Positions 48,776 to 57,348 of a stretch of DNA of 64,000 nt are shown here, piece after piece. The notes under the pieces were generated by a model. The model saw only the letters and a program-made list of their open reading frames with translations. It searched no databases and had not been told where the DNA came from. The DNA is from Caryophanales bacterium UBA1188. Its GTDB lineage: Bacteria; Bacillota_I; Bacilli_A; Izemoplasmatales; UBA1188. The translations under genes and the position numbers were made by a program. The stretch lies in the NCBI GenBank assembly GCA_002310135.1, contig DBYK01000001.1, positions 547,403-611,402 of the forward strand, written 5' to 3'. Within the stretch, counting starts at the first letter, position 1; each line of letters starts with the position of its first letter.

Positions 48776-49680
48776 CCATTATTATTCCATCATATAATGA
48801 AGCTGAATGTATAAGACCATTATATGAAAGTGTTGAACCATTTTTAAAAGACAAAAATATTGAATCAAGATATTTGTTTGTAGATGATGGATCAAAAGAT
48901 GATACACTCAAAATATTAAAAGAATTAAGAGAAGAAGATAAAAGAGTACACTATATCTCTTTTTCAAAGAACTTCGGAAAAGAAGCCGCTATGCAAGCAG
49001 GACTCATAAATTCAAAAGATAGTGATATGGTCATAATAATGGATTCTGATTTACAACATCCACCATATCTAATAGAAGAAATGCTTAAAAAGCACAGTGA
49101 AGGTTATAAAATTGTATATTCTCTTCAAAGGTCAAGAAAGAAAGAAGGTTTATTTAGAAAAACAACAGCAAGAGCGTTCTATTCTTTCTTTAATAAACAC
49201 GCAGAAGTACCAATGGAACAATCTATGAAAGACTATATGCTTTTAGATAAAGTAGTAGTTGAAGCATTTCTTTCTATGCCTGATGAATATAGGTTCTTAA
49301 GAGGAATATTCTCATATGTTGGATTTAAGAGATGCTCTGTAGAATTTGATTATGTAGAAAGAGAACTTGGTAAAACAAAATGGAATTTTAAAAAATTATT
49401 TAAATATGGTTTAGCTAATTTAAATCAATTTTCAACAGTATTTATGATTTTACCACCTATTGCATCAATATTCTCGTTCTTAGTTGCTGTAATGAGCATA
49501 TTCTTTGTTTGTTTTGAAATAATAAACATGAGCGCATTCATAGTTTTAATATCTATATCACTTCTATTCTGCATAACAAATGCTGTACTTCATTCTTTAT
49601 TATATGTTCTTTATTCAACAAGAAAAGAAGCAATAAAAAGACCACTATATTTTGTTGAGGAGTCATCATTAGATGAGTAA
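48763..49680 (+). CDS. CsbB/GtrB-type polyprenyl-phosphate glycosyltransferase
   Basis: Family GT2 enzyme loading a sugar on undecaprenyl phosphate. I start it at ATG 48763, giving 305 residues that begin MQTLTIIIPSYNEAE, with GGAGG about 9 nt upstream; an earlier GTG at 48745 would run through that site. The nucleotide-binding DDGSKDDT and DSDLQHPP motifs are followed by two C-terminal membrane helices (about 230-290). It overlaps the YfhO stop by 13 nt and GtrA by 8 nt. Confidence 0.92.
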   Translation: MQTLTIIIPSYNEAECIRPLYESVEPFLKDKNIESRYLFVDDGSKDDTLKILKELREEDKRVHYISFSKNFGKEAAMQAGLINSKDSDMVIIMDSDLQHPPYLIEEMLKKHSEGYKIVYSLQRSRKKEGLFRKTTARAFYSFFNKHAEVPMEQSMKDYMLLDKVVVEAFLSMPDEYRFLRGIFSYVGFKRCSVEFDYVERELGKTKWNFKKLFKYGLANLNQFSTVFMILPPIASIFSFLVAVMSIFFVCFEIINMSAFIVLISISLLFCITNAVLHSLLYVLYSTRKEAIKRPLYFVEESSLDE

Positions 49681-50215
49681 CCTATTTAAAAAAATCAAAG
49701 ATAATTTTTTCACTAAAAGTTTTATAATGTTTTGTATTATTGGAGTAATAAACACAATTATAAACTCACTTGTGATGAAAGGGAGTCTTTTTGCCTTTGA
49801 TTTTTTTATAGAAGATGACATTTCAACATCTCAAACAGGAATACTTTATTTTGTATCTATGGGTGTATCAACCCTATTAGCGTTCTTAATAGCGTCTATT
49901 TGTTCATATTTTTTAAATGCTACATTCACATACAAACAAAAAGAAAGAGATACTAAAACATTCTTTGAAGCGTTCTTAATATTTGCATTAAGGTTTGTTT
50001 TAACATATATTTTCACACTTCTTATTTGGGAAGCATTAATTCACATATTCGGTATAGGCCAAGATGAAAGCGGATGGTGGAGAACATTATCCAACTTCAT
50101 AGCATCAATTCTTATGATTCCACCATTCTATATTATTTTTGGATTAGTTTTTAAAAGGACAAAAGAAAGACTTTCAAATACAAAAAAAGAAGAAAAAGAA
50201 AATGGCGAAAATTAG
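49673..50215 (+). CDS. GtrA/GtcA-family membrane protein
   Basis: A 180-residue protein with four membrane helices (about 17-37, 58-84, 105-128, 138-163) and the GtrA-like pattern. Members flip polyprenyl-phosphate-linked sugars across the membrane. It follows the loading enzyme directly and precedes the rpmE promoter, completing the YfhO-CsbB-GtcA set. The tail is basic and Lys/Glu-rich. Confidence 0.85.
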   Translation: MSNLFKKIKDNFFTKSFIMFCIIGVINTIINSLVMKGSLFAFDFFIEDDISTSQTGILYFVSMGVSTLLAFLIASICSYFLNATFTYKQKERDTKTFFEAFLIFALRFVLTYIFTLLIWEALIHIFGIGQDESGWWRTLSNFIASILMIPPFYIIFGLVFKRTKERLSNTKKEEKENGEN

Positions 50216-50277
50216 ACATTTTATTGTATAAAATTAATGCATAAAAAATAGTCTAAAAAAAGATATAAAAATAATTC

Positions 50278-50306
50278 TTGAAATAATTTAGATAACTTGT
50301 TAAAAT
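50278..50306 (+). promoter_or_regulatory. rpmE promoter
   Basis: TTGAAA (50278-50283), 17 nt, TAAAAT (50301-50306). A start near 50313 would give a leader of about 46 nt holding the hairpin below. Confidence 0.75.
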
Positions 50307-50323
50307 AGATACGCACGAACTTT

Positions 50324-50342
50324 CTATGGGCATGGCCCATGG
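50324..50342 (+). promoter_or_regulatory. rpmE leader hairpin
   Basis: CTATGGGC pairs with GCCCATGG (8 bp, one T-G wobble) around ATG. The hairpin ends 1 nt before the GGAAGGA ribosome-binding site of rpmE. Ribosomal-protein leaders including L31 leaders are known in Firmicutes; whether this matches one is unchecked. Confidence 0.5.
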
Positions 50343-50358
50343 CGGAAGGAGTTAATTA

Positions 50359-50580
50359 ATGAAACAAGGTATTCATCCAAAGTATTATGAGGCAACAGTA
50401 ACATGTGTTACTTGCGGATCTGTATTTAAGACAGGTTCAACTAGACCAGAAATAAAAGTTGATACATGCTCAAATTGCCACGCTTTCTATACTGGAAAAC
50501 AAGCGTTCACACAAGCTGCTGGTAGAATTGATAAATTCAACAAGCGTTATGGACGCAAGGGCCAAGAAGAAGATCAATAA
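50359..50580 (+). CDS. rpmE: Ribosomal protein bL31 (zinc form)
   Basis: A 73-residue large-subunit protein beginning [16 protein letters not shown]. Cys16, Cys19, Cys37 and Cys40 mark the zinc-binding type. The HAFYTGKQ segment and [11 protein letters not shown] end are canonical. It is monocistronic, with its own promoter and terminator. Confidence 0.97.
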   Translation: MKQGIHPKYYEATVTCVTCGSVFKTGSTRPEIKVDTCSNCHAFYTGKQAFTQAAGRIDKFNKRYGRKGQEEDQ

Positions 50581-50607
50581 AAAGACACATCGTAAGTGTC
50601 TTTTTTA
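50579..50607 (+). terminator. rpmE terminator
   Basis: AAAAAGACAC pairs with GTGTCTTTTT, loop ATCGTAA, then T residues. Confidence 0.85.
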
Positions 50608-50669
50608 CTTTTTATAACTCATTTTTACTTTAATATGCTATTATAACGAATAGAAGGGAGAACAATCTT

Positions 50670-51458
50670 ATGTTTACTTTATTTGGAATTGAATTTGATA
50701 TTATTGGACTAATTTATATTGGAATTATTCTCATTCTCTTTATTTCTGGTTGTGTTATTGGACTTTTTAAAACAATTATTGGTCTTGTAAAAAACATAGC
50801 TGCTTTAATAATTCCTGTTTTCTTTTCTAGACCACTTGCTATTAAGTTCTCGGAAACTTCTATGGGTGTATCTTTTAAAGAAAAAGTTGTACAATTCTTT
50901 ACTGATAGAGGAGGAATATTTACTGAAGTATATAGCGATGAAACTCTAGCCCACGCTTTACAAGAGTTAAATCTTCCAGAAGTTCTAGTTTCTTTCTTTA
51001 AAGGATTAATTGAATCTATATTCCCAACAATAGAAGAAGGTTCAACAATCGCAGAAATTATTGGACCAACTGTCTATATATTCTTACTTACAATAATAAT
51101 TTATTTATTACTCTTTATAGGAATTAAAATCATCTGTGCAATTTTAACTAAATTATTTTCTGGACTTGAGAAAGTTAAGGCAATCAAAGGTATCAATAGA
51201 CTTCTTGGTGGTGCATTAAACGCTATTACAGGTATTTTAATTGTGTGTGCAGCATCATTTGCAATATCTTGGATTGTTCCATTCGGAAACGATATATCCG
51301 CATTTTTTATAGAAACAATGAAATTAAATGATGATAGTGTTTTAACCCTATCTGAATATGTATATAATCAAAACTTTTTATTACAAATAATTGCGTGGGT
51401 TCAAACCTTAAGAAGTTCAGCCCCAACAGAAAGCATAATTATGAGATGGATTTTCTAA
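50670..51458 (+). CDS. CvpA-like membrane protein
   Basis: A 262-residue polytopic membrane protein with about four or five helices (7-27, 30-50, 127-150, 171-200, with 240-255 uncertain). The N-terminal part with DIIGLIYIGIILILFISG then GLFKTIIGLVKN fits the CvpA family, named for colicin V production but with poorly known function. It has no matching operon partner, lying between the rpmE terminator and its own terminator. Confidence 0.65.
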   Translation: MFTLFGIEFDIIGLIYIGIILILFISGCVIGLFKTIIGLVKNIAALIIPVFFSRPLAIKFSETSMGVSFKEKVVQFFTDRGGIFTEVYSDETLAHALQELNLPEVLVSFFKGLIESIFPTIEEGSTIAEIIGPTVYIFLLTIIIYLLLFIGIKIICAILTKLFSGLEKVKAIKGINRLLGGALNAITGILIVCAASFAISWIVPFGNDISAFFIETMKLNDDSVLTLSEYVYNQNFLLQIIAWVQTLRSSAPTESIIMRWIF

Positions 51459-51470
51459 TCCATCTTTTTT
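51445..51470 (+). terminator. CvpA-like gene terminator
   Basis: GATGGATT (51445-51452) pairs with AATCCATC (51457-51464), loop TTCT, then six T. The stem contains the end of the reading frame. Confidence 0.85.
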
Positions 51471-51533
51471 ATCATCCTTATAGATAATTATTTAAATATA
51501 TGATATGATACATTTATTATTAGGAGAGTATAT

Positions 51534-52895
51534 ATGTATAGAAAAAACGCTTGGGAAAAATATGAAGATTTAAGCGAAGTCATGAACTTCGCAAAGGGTT
51601 ATATGAGTTTTATTGATAATGGTAAAACAGAAAGACTCGCAACTAAAGAAAGTATTAAAATTTTAGAATCAAACGGTTTTAAAGATTTATTTAAACTTAA
51701 AAGCATAAAATCAGGTGATAAAGTTTATGCGATAAACAAAAATAAAAACGTTCTAGCGATGGTAATAGGCAAGAAGCCTATAACTGAAGGCTTAAGAATT
51801 GTGGGTGCCCATATTGATTCACCTAGAATGGATTTAAAAGAAAACCCATTCTATGAAAAAAATAATTTTTGTCTTTTAGATACTCATTATTATGGTGGAA
51901 TAAAGAAATATCAATGGGTTACAGTACCTCTATCTTTGTTTGGGGTTGTGGTTAAAAAGGATGGTACAGTTGTGGACATTAATATTGGGGATAATGAAGG
52001 AGACCCTGTATTCGGTGTATCTGACCTACTTATTCATCTTGCGTCTGATCAAATGCAAAAGACACTCGCAAACGGAATTGAAGGCGAAAACTTAGATGTA
52101 ATAGTAGGATCTATTCCTCTTAAAAAAGAAGAAAAAGATTCAGTTAAAAAGAATATCCTTAAATTATTAAAAGAAAAATATGATATCGAAGAAGAAGATT
52201 TCGTATCCGCAGAAATAGAAGTAGTTCCTCAAGGCAAATCAAAAGATTTTGGCTTTGATAAATCAATGATTGCAGGATATGGTCATGATGATAGATGTTG
52301 TGCATATCCATCACTAAAAGCAGTAATAGATACTCAGGTTCAGGAATATACATCGTGTGCTATGCTTGTTGATAAAGAAGAAATAGGTTCTGTCGGCGCA
52401 ACAGGAGCCCATAGCGTGTTCTTCGAAAACACAATTGCGAAGATTTTAGAACTTGAAGGAGATAAAAACCCACTCTTCTCAGCAAGAATTGCTCTTGAAA
52501 ATTCTAAAATGTTATCTAGTGATGTTAGCGCAGGATATGATCCTCTTTATGCAGGAGCATTCGAAGCTAAAAATGCTGCATATCTCGGTAATGGACTTGT
52601 TATAAACAAATATACTGGTTCAAGAGGTAAGAGCGGTTCTAATGATGCTAATCCAGAATATTATGCTTGGATTAGAAAAACTTTTGATGATGCAAATGTT
52701 TATTGGCAAAGTTCAGAACTTGGAAAAGTTGACCAAGGTGGAGGAGGGACAATAGCTTATATTCTAGGTAATTATAATATGAATGTAATTGATGCAGGAA
52801 TACCAGTATTATCTATGCACGCACCTATGGAAATCATCTCAAAAGTTGATTTATATGAAGCATATTTAGGATACATTGCGTTCTTAAAAGCATAA
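51534..52895 (+). CDS. M18-family aminopeptidase
   Basis: Zinc aminopeptidase of the M18 (aspartyl aminopeptidase-like) family, 453 residues, cytoplasmic. Metal and catalytic residues lie in AHIDSPR (His93), GHDDR, DKEEIGS, SSDVSAGYDP and SMHAPME. The KYTGSRGKSG motif is also typical. An AGGAG site precedes the ATG. It is monocistronic. Confidence 0.93.
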   Translation: MYRKNAWEKYEDLSEVMNFAKGYMSFIDNGKTERLATKESIKILESNGFKDLFKLKSIKSGDKVYAINKNKNVLAMVIGKKPITEGLRIVGAHIDSPRMDLKENPFYEKNNFCLLDTHYYGGIKKYQWVTVPLSLFGVVVKKDGTVVDINIGDNEGDPVFGVSDLLIHLASDQMQKTLANGIEGENLDVIVGSIPLKKEEKDSVKKNILKLLKEKYDIEEEDFVSAEIEVVPQGKSKDFGFDKSMIAGYGHDDRCCAYPSLKAVIDTQVQEYTSCAMLVDKEEIGSVGATGAHSVFFENTIAKILELEGDKNPLFSARIALENSKMLSSDVSAGYDPLYAGAFEAKNAAYLGNGLVINKYTGSRGKSGSNDANPEYYAWIRKTFDDANVYWQSSELGKVDQGGGGTIAYILGNYNMNVIDAGIPVLSMHAPMEIISKVDLYEAYLGYIAFLKA

Positions 52896-52921
52896 AAAAA
52901 ACACCAAGTGGTGTTTTTTTA
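52894..52921. terminator. Bidirectional terminator
   Basis: AAAAAACACC pairs with GGTGTTTTTT around AAGT, with A and T tracts on both sides, between the convergent M18 and CofE-like genes. Confidence 0.85.
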
Positions 52922-52922
52922 T

Positions 52923-54113
52923 TTATTCATTTGTATAGTTATCAAAATATCCTTGAACTAATACTACTGGAGTGCCTTTATCACCACTACCACTAGTTAA
53001 GTCACATAAAGAGCCTATTAAATCTGTGATTTGTCTTGGAGTTGTTCCTTCAGAAGCCATCTTACCAACTAGATTGCTATCTTTTTGCTTGATTGAATTC
53101 TTAATTGCTTCTTTAAGTTCATCACCTTTTAAATTCTTGAATTCATTATCAGCTAAGAATTTTAATTTTAATTCGTTTGGAGTTCCTTTAAGGCCACTTG
53201 TTGAGAAAGGACAAACAACTGGATCAGCGAGTTCCCAAATTTTGCCTACTGGATCTTTAAATGCGCCATCACCATATACCATTACTTCTAATAACTTTCC
53301 AGTTTTTTCATAAATGATTTTTTGAACATTTTCGCATAAAGCTTGTCCGTTATTTGGAAACAATTTAACAGAATCTTCTGTCGCTTTATTACTTCCAAGA
53401 AGTCCATAAAGACTATTAAATCCACTGCCATCAACACTCTTTGTTAATATATCATCTAAACCGTATACTTTAGTAGCACCATTTTCTTTTAATATTCTCT
53501 TTGTACGCACTCTTGTGTGAATATCACAAGCTAATACTTCTTTTGTATAATTTAGAATAGTTTTTGGTTGATTAGCAAATATTATTTCAACTTCTGTACC
53601 TTGTTCTTTAACGAGTTCTTGATAATAATCTATATAATCTACTCCTGTGAATTGGTGTTTAACATATCCAAATAAATCTCTATATTCTTTTAATGTTAAA
53701 ACATCACTATATGGATTGATACCTTTTTTATCTAGTTCATCATAAGTTAAAAGTGCATTTCCAACTTCATCGGATGGATATGAGAACATTAAAACTATCT
53801 TTTTGTGCGCTCTTGCGATACCTTTTAATAGAATTGCAAATCTATTTCTAGAATATATTGGGAAGATTACACCAATTGTATCTGAATCAAATTTATCATT
53901 GATATCTTTTGCGATTTGATCTATTGTTGCATAATTTCCTTGTGATCTTGCGACTATAGATTCAGTAATTGCAACTACATCTTTATCGTTTAATTTAAAC
54001 CCATCACATTCACTAGCTTTAACTATAGTTTCAGAAACAATCTTTTCTAAATCGTCTCCTTTTTTAATAATTGGTAATCTTATACCTCTTGATACTGTGC
54101 CACTAAATCTCAT
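52923..54113 (-). CDS. CofE-like (coenzyme F420-0:L-glutamate ligase family) protein
   Basis: A 396-residue protein whose N-terminal half follows the CofE pattern (VSRGIRLPIIKKGDDL, KLNDKDVVAITESIVARSQG, the latter close to the ligase core). CofE adds glutamate to F420-0, but no other F420 gene is in this window and Bacilli rarely make F420, so another acceptor is likely. A middle region (about 165-225) includes TRVRTKRILKENGATKVYG. Alternative functions, such as a gamma-glutamyl ligase for a different cofactor, cannot be separated. GGAGG precedes its start, and it is divergent from tdk. Confidence 0.7.
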   Translation of the reverse strand: MRFSGTVSRGIRLPIIKKGDDLEKIVSETIVKASECDGFKLNDKDVVAITESIVARSQGNYATIDQIAKDINDKFDSDTIGVIFPIYSRNRFAILLKGIARAHKKIVLMFSYPSDEVGNALLTYDELDKKGINPYSDVLTLKEYRDLFGYVKHQFTGVDYIDYYQELVKEQGTEVEIIFANQPKTILNYTKEVLACDIHTRVRTKRILKENGATKVYGLDDILTKSVDGSGFNSLYGLLGSNKATEDSVKLFPNNGQALCENVQKIIYEKTGKLLEVMVYGDGAFKDPVGKIWELADPVVCPFSTSGLKGTPNELKLKFLADNEFKNLKGDELKEAIKNSIKQKDSNLVGKMASEGTTPRQITDLIGSLCDLTSGSGDKGTPVVLVQGYFDNYTNE

Positions 54114-54140
54114 TTTTGTCCTCCAATTTTAAAAATACAT

Positions 54141-54156
54141 TTCTATTATAATAGAA
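54141..54156. promoter_or_regulatory. Palindrome between the CofE-like gene and tdk
   Basis: A perfect 16-nt palindrome, TTCTATTATAATAGAA, contains TATAAT on both strands. It could mark a -10 element or a small operator for the CofE-like gene; no -35 hexamer is clear. Confidence 0.35.
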
Positions 54157-54231
54157 AGTTCAATAAAAAAATAAAAAACTTTTAAAAATAATAAAATTTT
54201 GTTTTAATATAATCAGTGTGGTGGTGTAATA

Positions 54232-54816
54232 ATGAATAAAGTTGGAAGTATTGAAGTAATTACTGGCCCTATGTTTGCGGGCAAAACCGAAGAATTAATT
54301 AGAAGAGTAAAAAGATTAGAATATGCTCACAAGAATGTTGTTTTATTTAAACCTCAAATTGATGATAGATATGAAAAATCATATATAGTGAGTCATAATC
54401 AAAAAAAGGCATTATGTGTTTCTTTAAAAACATCACAAGAAATGCTTAATTATGTTAATGAAGAAACCGATGCTGTTGTAATTGATGAATTTCAATTTTT
54501 AGATGAAGATGCAGTAGATATAGCGGTATATTTTAAAAGAAAAGGAAAAAGAGTAATAGTTTCTGGTCTTGATAGAGACTTTAGAGGCGAACCATTCAAT
54601 AATATGCCAAATATTTTTGCGTATGCTGATACAATTTTAAAACTCACTGCAATCTGTGTGTGCTGTGGTAATGATGCGACATGTACACAAAGAATAATAA
54701 ATGGTAGGCCAGCAAACTATAACGACCCACAAATATTAGTTGGTGCAAGCGAAACATATGAAGCAAGATGCGCAGCTTGCCATACAGTTGTAGGCAAAAA
54801 GTATAAATATGAATAA
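54232..54816 (+). CDS. tdk: Thymidine kinase, type II
   Basis: Salvage enzyme phosphorylating thymidine. The 194-residue protein has the P-loop GPMFAGKT (12-19), the DEFQFLD motif, the lasso zinc region with CVCCG and CAACH cysteines, and GRPANYNDPQ. Length matches the family. It overlaps tadA by 8 nt. Confidence 0.96.
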   Translation: MNKVGSIEVITGPMFAGKTEELIRRVKRLEYAHKNVVLFKPQIDDRYEKSYIVSHNQKKALCVSLKTSQEMLNYVNEETDAVVIDEFQFLDEDAVDIAVYFKRKGKRVIVSGLDRDFRGEPFNNMPNIFAYADTILKLTAICVCCGNDATCTQRIINGRPANYNDPQILVGASETYEARCAACHTVVGKKYKYE

Positions 54817-55255
54817 GAATGATGAATTCTATATGAGGGAAGCTTTAGTAGAAGCTAAAAAAGCCCTTGAAAAAGATGAAGTTCCAATTGGAGCTATAGT
54901 AGTAGTCGATGATAAAATTGTTGGAAGAGGCCATAATGAAAGAGAAGAGTCTCACCTTATATCAAGACATGCAGAAATTATAGCTATTGAAGATGCAGAA
55001 AAAAGATTAAACACTAAAATATTAGACAATGCATCTATATATGTTACAATTGAACCGTGTCCTATGTGCGCATACGCTATAATGGAGGCGCATATTAAAA
55101 AACTAGTCTATGGTGCAATAGACGAAAAAAGAGGAGCTATAAGCACACTCGACATCTATAATAAAAAATTAGGATCAAAAGTCCTATATTATGGTAAAAT
55201 AATAGAGGGAGAATGTAGTAATCTTCTCAAAGAATTTTTTAAAAATAAACGTTAA
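54809..55255 (+). CDS. tadA: tRNA adenosine deaminase (TadA)
   Basis: Deaminates adenosine 34 of tRNA-Arg(ACG) to inosine. The 148-residue zinc enzyme has HAE (His54, Glu56) and PCPMC (Cys84, Cys87) metal and catalytic residues. It lies directly upstream of the SRP RNA gene. Confidence 0.95.
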   Translation: MNKNDEFYMREALVEAKKALEKDEVPIGAIVVVDDKIVGRGHNEREESHLISRHAEIIAIEDAEKRLNTKILDNASIYVTIEPCPMCAYAIMEAHIKKLVYGAIDEKRGAISTLDIYNKKLGSKVLYYGKIIEGECSNLLKEFFKNKR

Positions 55256-55256
55256 T

Positions 55257-55362
55257 CTCTTATGAAGTATCCTCACCCAAGGTGGTTTGAGCGAATTGGG
55301 TCAGGTCCTGACAGAAGCAGCCCTAAGGTCAGAGGCTTGTGGGCGGGGATACTTCATAAGAG
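55257..55362 (+). ncRNA. ffs: Signal recognition particle RNA, small bacterial type
   Basis: The core GGGTCAGGTCCTGACAGAAG with CAGCCCTAAGG contains the conserved apical hairpin with internal loops that bind Ffh. The ends pair perfectly over 16 bp: CTCTTATGAAGTATCC (55257-55272) with GGATACTTCATAAGAG (55347-55362). A T-rich tract follows, so the terminal stem may double as terminator. It lacks the Alu domain, unlike the longer Bacillus RNA. Ends of the mature RNA are approximate. Confidence 0.9.
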
Positions 55363-55404
55363 ATTTTTTATATTGTGTGATAAAATATAAACAAGGAGGA
55401 CTTT

Positions 55405-56397
55405 ATGAATAAGAAATCACTTTTACTCATTTTTTTAGTGTTTTCTTTGATTTTCGCATTAGTTGGTTGTGTTGAGAAAAAAGAATACAATATTGATGAC
55501 TACTTTTTAGAACTTACTTATAAAGACGATTTTAAAATATTGCAGTTAACAGATATCCATTTCAACAACAAAGACGATCATCAAATACACTATAAATTTA
55601 TGGATTTAACAATTAAAGACGCAAATGCTGATTTAATTGTTGTTACAGGAGACTTATTTACATTCGCAGACAAGAAAACAGCCATTGAATTATTTGAGTT
55701 TATTGATTCATATGGAATACCTTGGACAGTGTGCTTTGGTAATCATGATGAACAAGCTTATTTTTCTATAGATTGGCTAACTGATCTTTTAAATCACTAT
55801 GGTAACAATTGCTTATTTAAAGATATAAAAGACGATAATGTACATGGCAGATCTAATTTCGTTATTAACTTAATGGATGGAAATAATATTCACACTCAAA
55901 TAATAGTGATGGATAGCAATAAACTCAATTTTAGTTATTTTGGTTATGACTATATTAAAGAATCACAAATACTTTGGTATGAAAGAGTGGTAAATAGAGC
56001 CAAAGAATTAAATGGAGGAAATATAGTTGAATCTATTCTTTATTTCCACATTCCACTTCCTGAAATAGATGATGCTTGGGCTAAAGCAGAAGAAGGTAGC
56101 GCTGATGCAATACTTGAGAGTGGAGAAAAAAGAGAAAATGCATGTCCACCTTTAAATAATACCAACTTCTTTAATAAGATACTTGAACTTGGTTCAACTA
56201 AAGCTATTAATACAGGGCACGATCATGTTAATAATTTCAGAATTAAATATAAAGGCATTTATCTAACATACGGAATTAAAGCTACAAGTTATATATATTA
56301 CGATGATGATATGCTTGGAGGTTTATCTTTAACAGTTAAGAGAGATCACAGCCTTGAATATACTGATTATTTCCATACATATAGTGAGGTAGAATAA
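55405..56397 (+). CDS. Calcineurin-like phosphoesterase lipoprotein
   Basis: A 330-residue secreted metallophosphoesterase. The signal ends in lipobox LVGC (Cys22), so it is membrane-anchored outside the cytoplasm. Metal-binding motifs are TDIHF (Asp50, His52), TGDLF (Asp83), GNHDE, a His in YFHIPL and GHDH. Substrate unknown; this family includes nucleotidases and phosphodiesterases. AGGAGG precedes the ATG. The next gene follows 1 nt later. Confidence 0.88.
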   Translation: MNKKSLLLIFLVFSLIFALVGCVEKKEYNIDDYFLELTYKDDFKILQLTDIHFNNKDDHQIHYKFMDLTIKDANADLIVVTGDLFTFADKKTAIELFEFIDSYGIPWTVCFGNHDEQAYFSIDWLTDLLNHYGNNCLFKDIKDDNVHGRSNFVINLMDGNNIHTQIIVMDSNKLNFSYFGYDYIKESQILWYERVVNRAKELNGGNIVESILYFHIPLPEIDDAWAKAEEGSADAILESGEKRENACPPLNNTNFFNKILELGSTKAINTGHDHVNNFRIKYKGIYLTYGIKATSYIYYDDDMLGGLSLTVKRDHSLEYTDYFHTYSEVE

Positions 56398-56398
56398 T

Positions 56399-57283
56399 AT
56401 GAAAAAGAACACATCTTTAATCTTTTTATTTATTATATATTTAGTAGGTTCTATTCTCGCTTACTATAATACCAATTTCTTATTTAGTGACATATCCAAT
56501 AGTTTTAGATTAAATGGTCTTTTGGTTACATTCCCTGGGCTCATTATTTCGATGGATTTTGTGCTTATTATACTCTTTATCGCAAGATCAACTATTAATC
56601 CTAATTACTTAAAATCAATGCTCAAAGTATATTCAATAATCTTAGGTGTATTATCAATTTTTGGGCTTATAACATCCATTCTTGCAGGGACTTTAGTTTA
56701 TAAAACATTTGTGGGAACACAACCATTTAAAGGATATTTAATTTTATCTATTATAATTCATCTATCCTTACTTGCCTTATCTATTTATGCATTATTTAAA
56801 TTAGTAAAAACTATGGAAGACAAAGAATCTAAAAAGATAAGTGTTAAATATATTCTTTATACTATATATACTGCATTATTTATATATTTTTCTATGTATA
56901 GATTTGGTTCATTCTTATACCTACCTTTCATAATAAGCAGTAATTCTTTAGTATTTTCAATCCCTCTTTGTTTGTCGCTCCTTCTCCCATTCGCTTTCCT
57001 TGCTATAGCTTGCCTTTATAGAATGGGATACTTTAAAGACAACAAAAAAGGATTCATTGCATCTTTAGTCCTTTCATGCTTATTCGTAACATTTATGATA
57101 TTCATAGTTATTGGTTTTAAAGATACTGAATTTGTCGAAATATTAATTCATCTATTCTCACTTGATGGTTTAACTTCAAAACCACTAGAAGTATCACTTC
57201 ATTTCATAACCGCAATACCACTAGGAATATATTTGATAGTTAAATTTTTAAAGAATATGAAAGAAGAAAAAGAAGCAGTTTAA
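56399..57283 (+). CDS. Polytopic membrane protein of unknown function
   Basis: I do not recognise this family. The 294-residue protein has about eight hydrophobic segments (roughly 5-22, 40-62, 75-100, 112-133, 148-166, 185-207, 216-238, 262-284). No cofactor motif is visible. It starts 1 nt after the phosphoesterase lipoprotein, so the pair may act together at the membrane. Confidence 0.75.
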   Translation: MKKNTSLIFLFIIYLVGSILAYYNTNFLFSDISNSFRLNGLLVTFPGLIISMDFVLIILFIARSTINPNYLKSMLKVYSIILGVLSIFGLITSILAGTLVYKTFVGTQPFKGYLILSIIIHLSLLALSIYALFKLVKTMEDKESKKISVKYILYTIYTALFIYFSMYRFGSFLYLPFIISSNSLVFSIPLCLSLLLPFAFLAIACLYRMGYFKDNKKGFIASLVLSCLFVTFMIFIVIGFKDTEFVEILIHLFSLDGLTSKPLEVSLHFITAIPLGIYLIVKFLKNMKEEKEAV

Positions 57284-57298
57284 ACTGCTTCTTTTTTA
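57267..57298 (+). terminator. Terminator after the membrane protein gene
   Basis: GAAGCAGTTT (57272-57281) pairs with AAACTGCTTC (57282-57291), a perfect palindrome, followed by six T. It includes the stop codon. Confidence 0.85.
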
Positions 57299-57348
57299 AT
57301 ATAAACACTTAAATATAAAAACAATCATATTGTTTAAATGTTGAGTAG

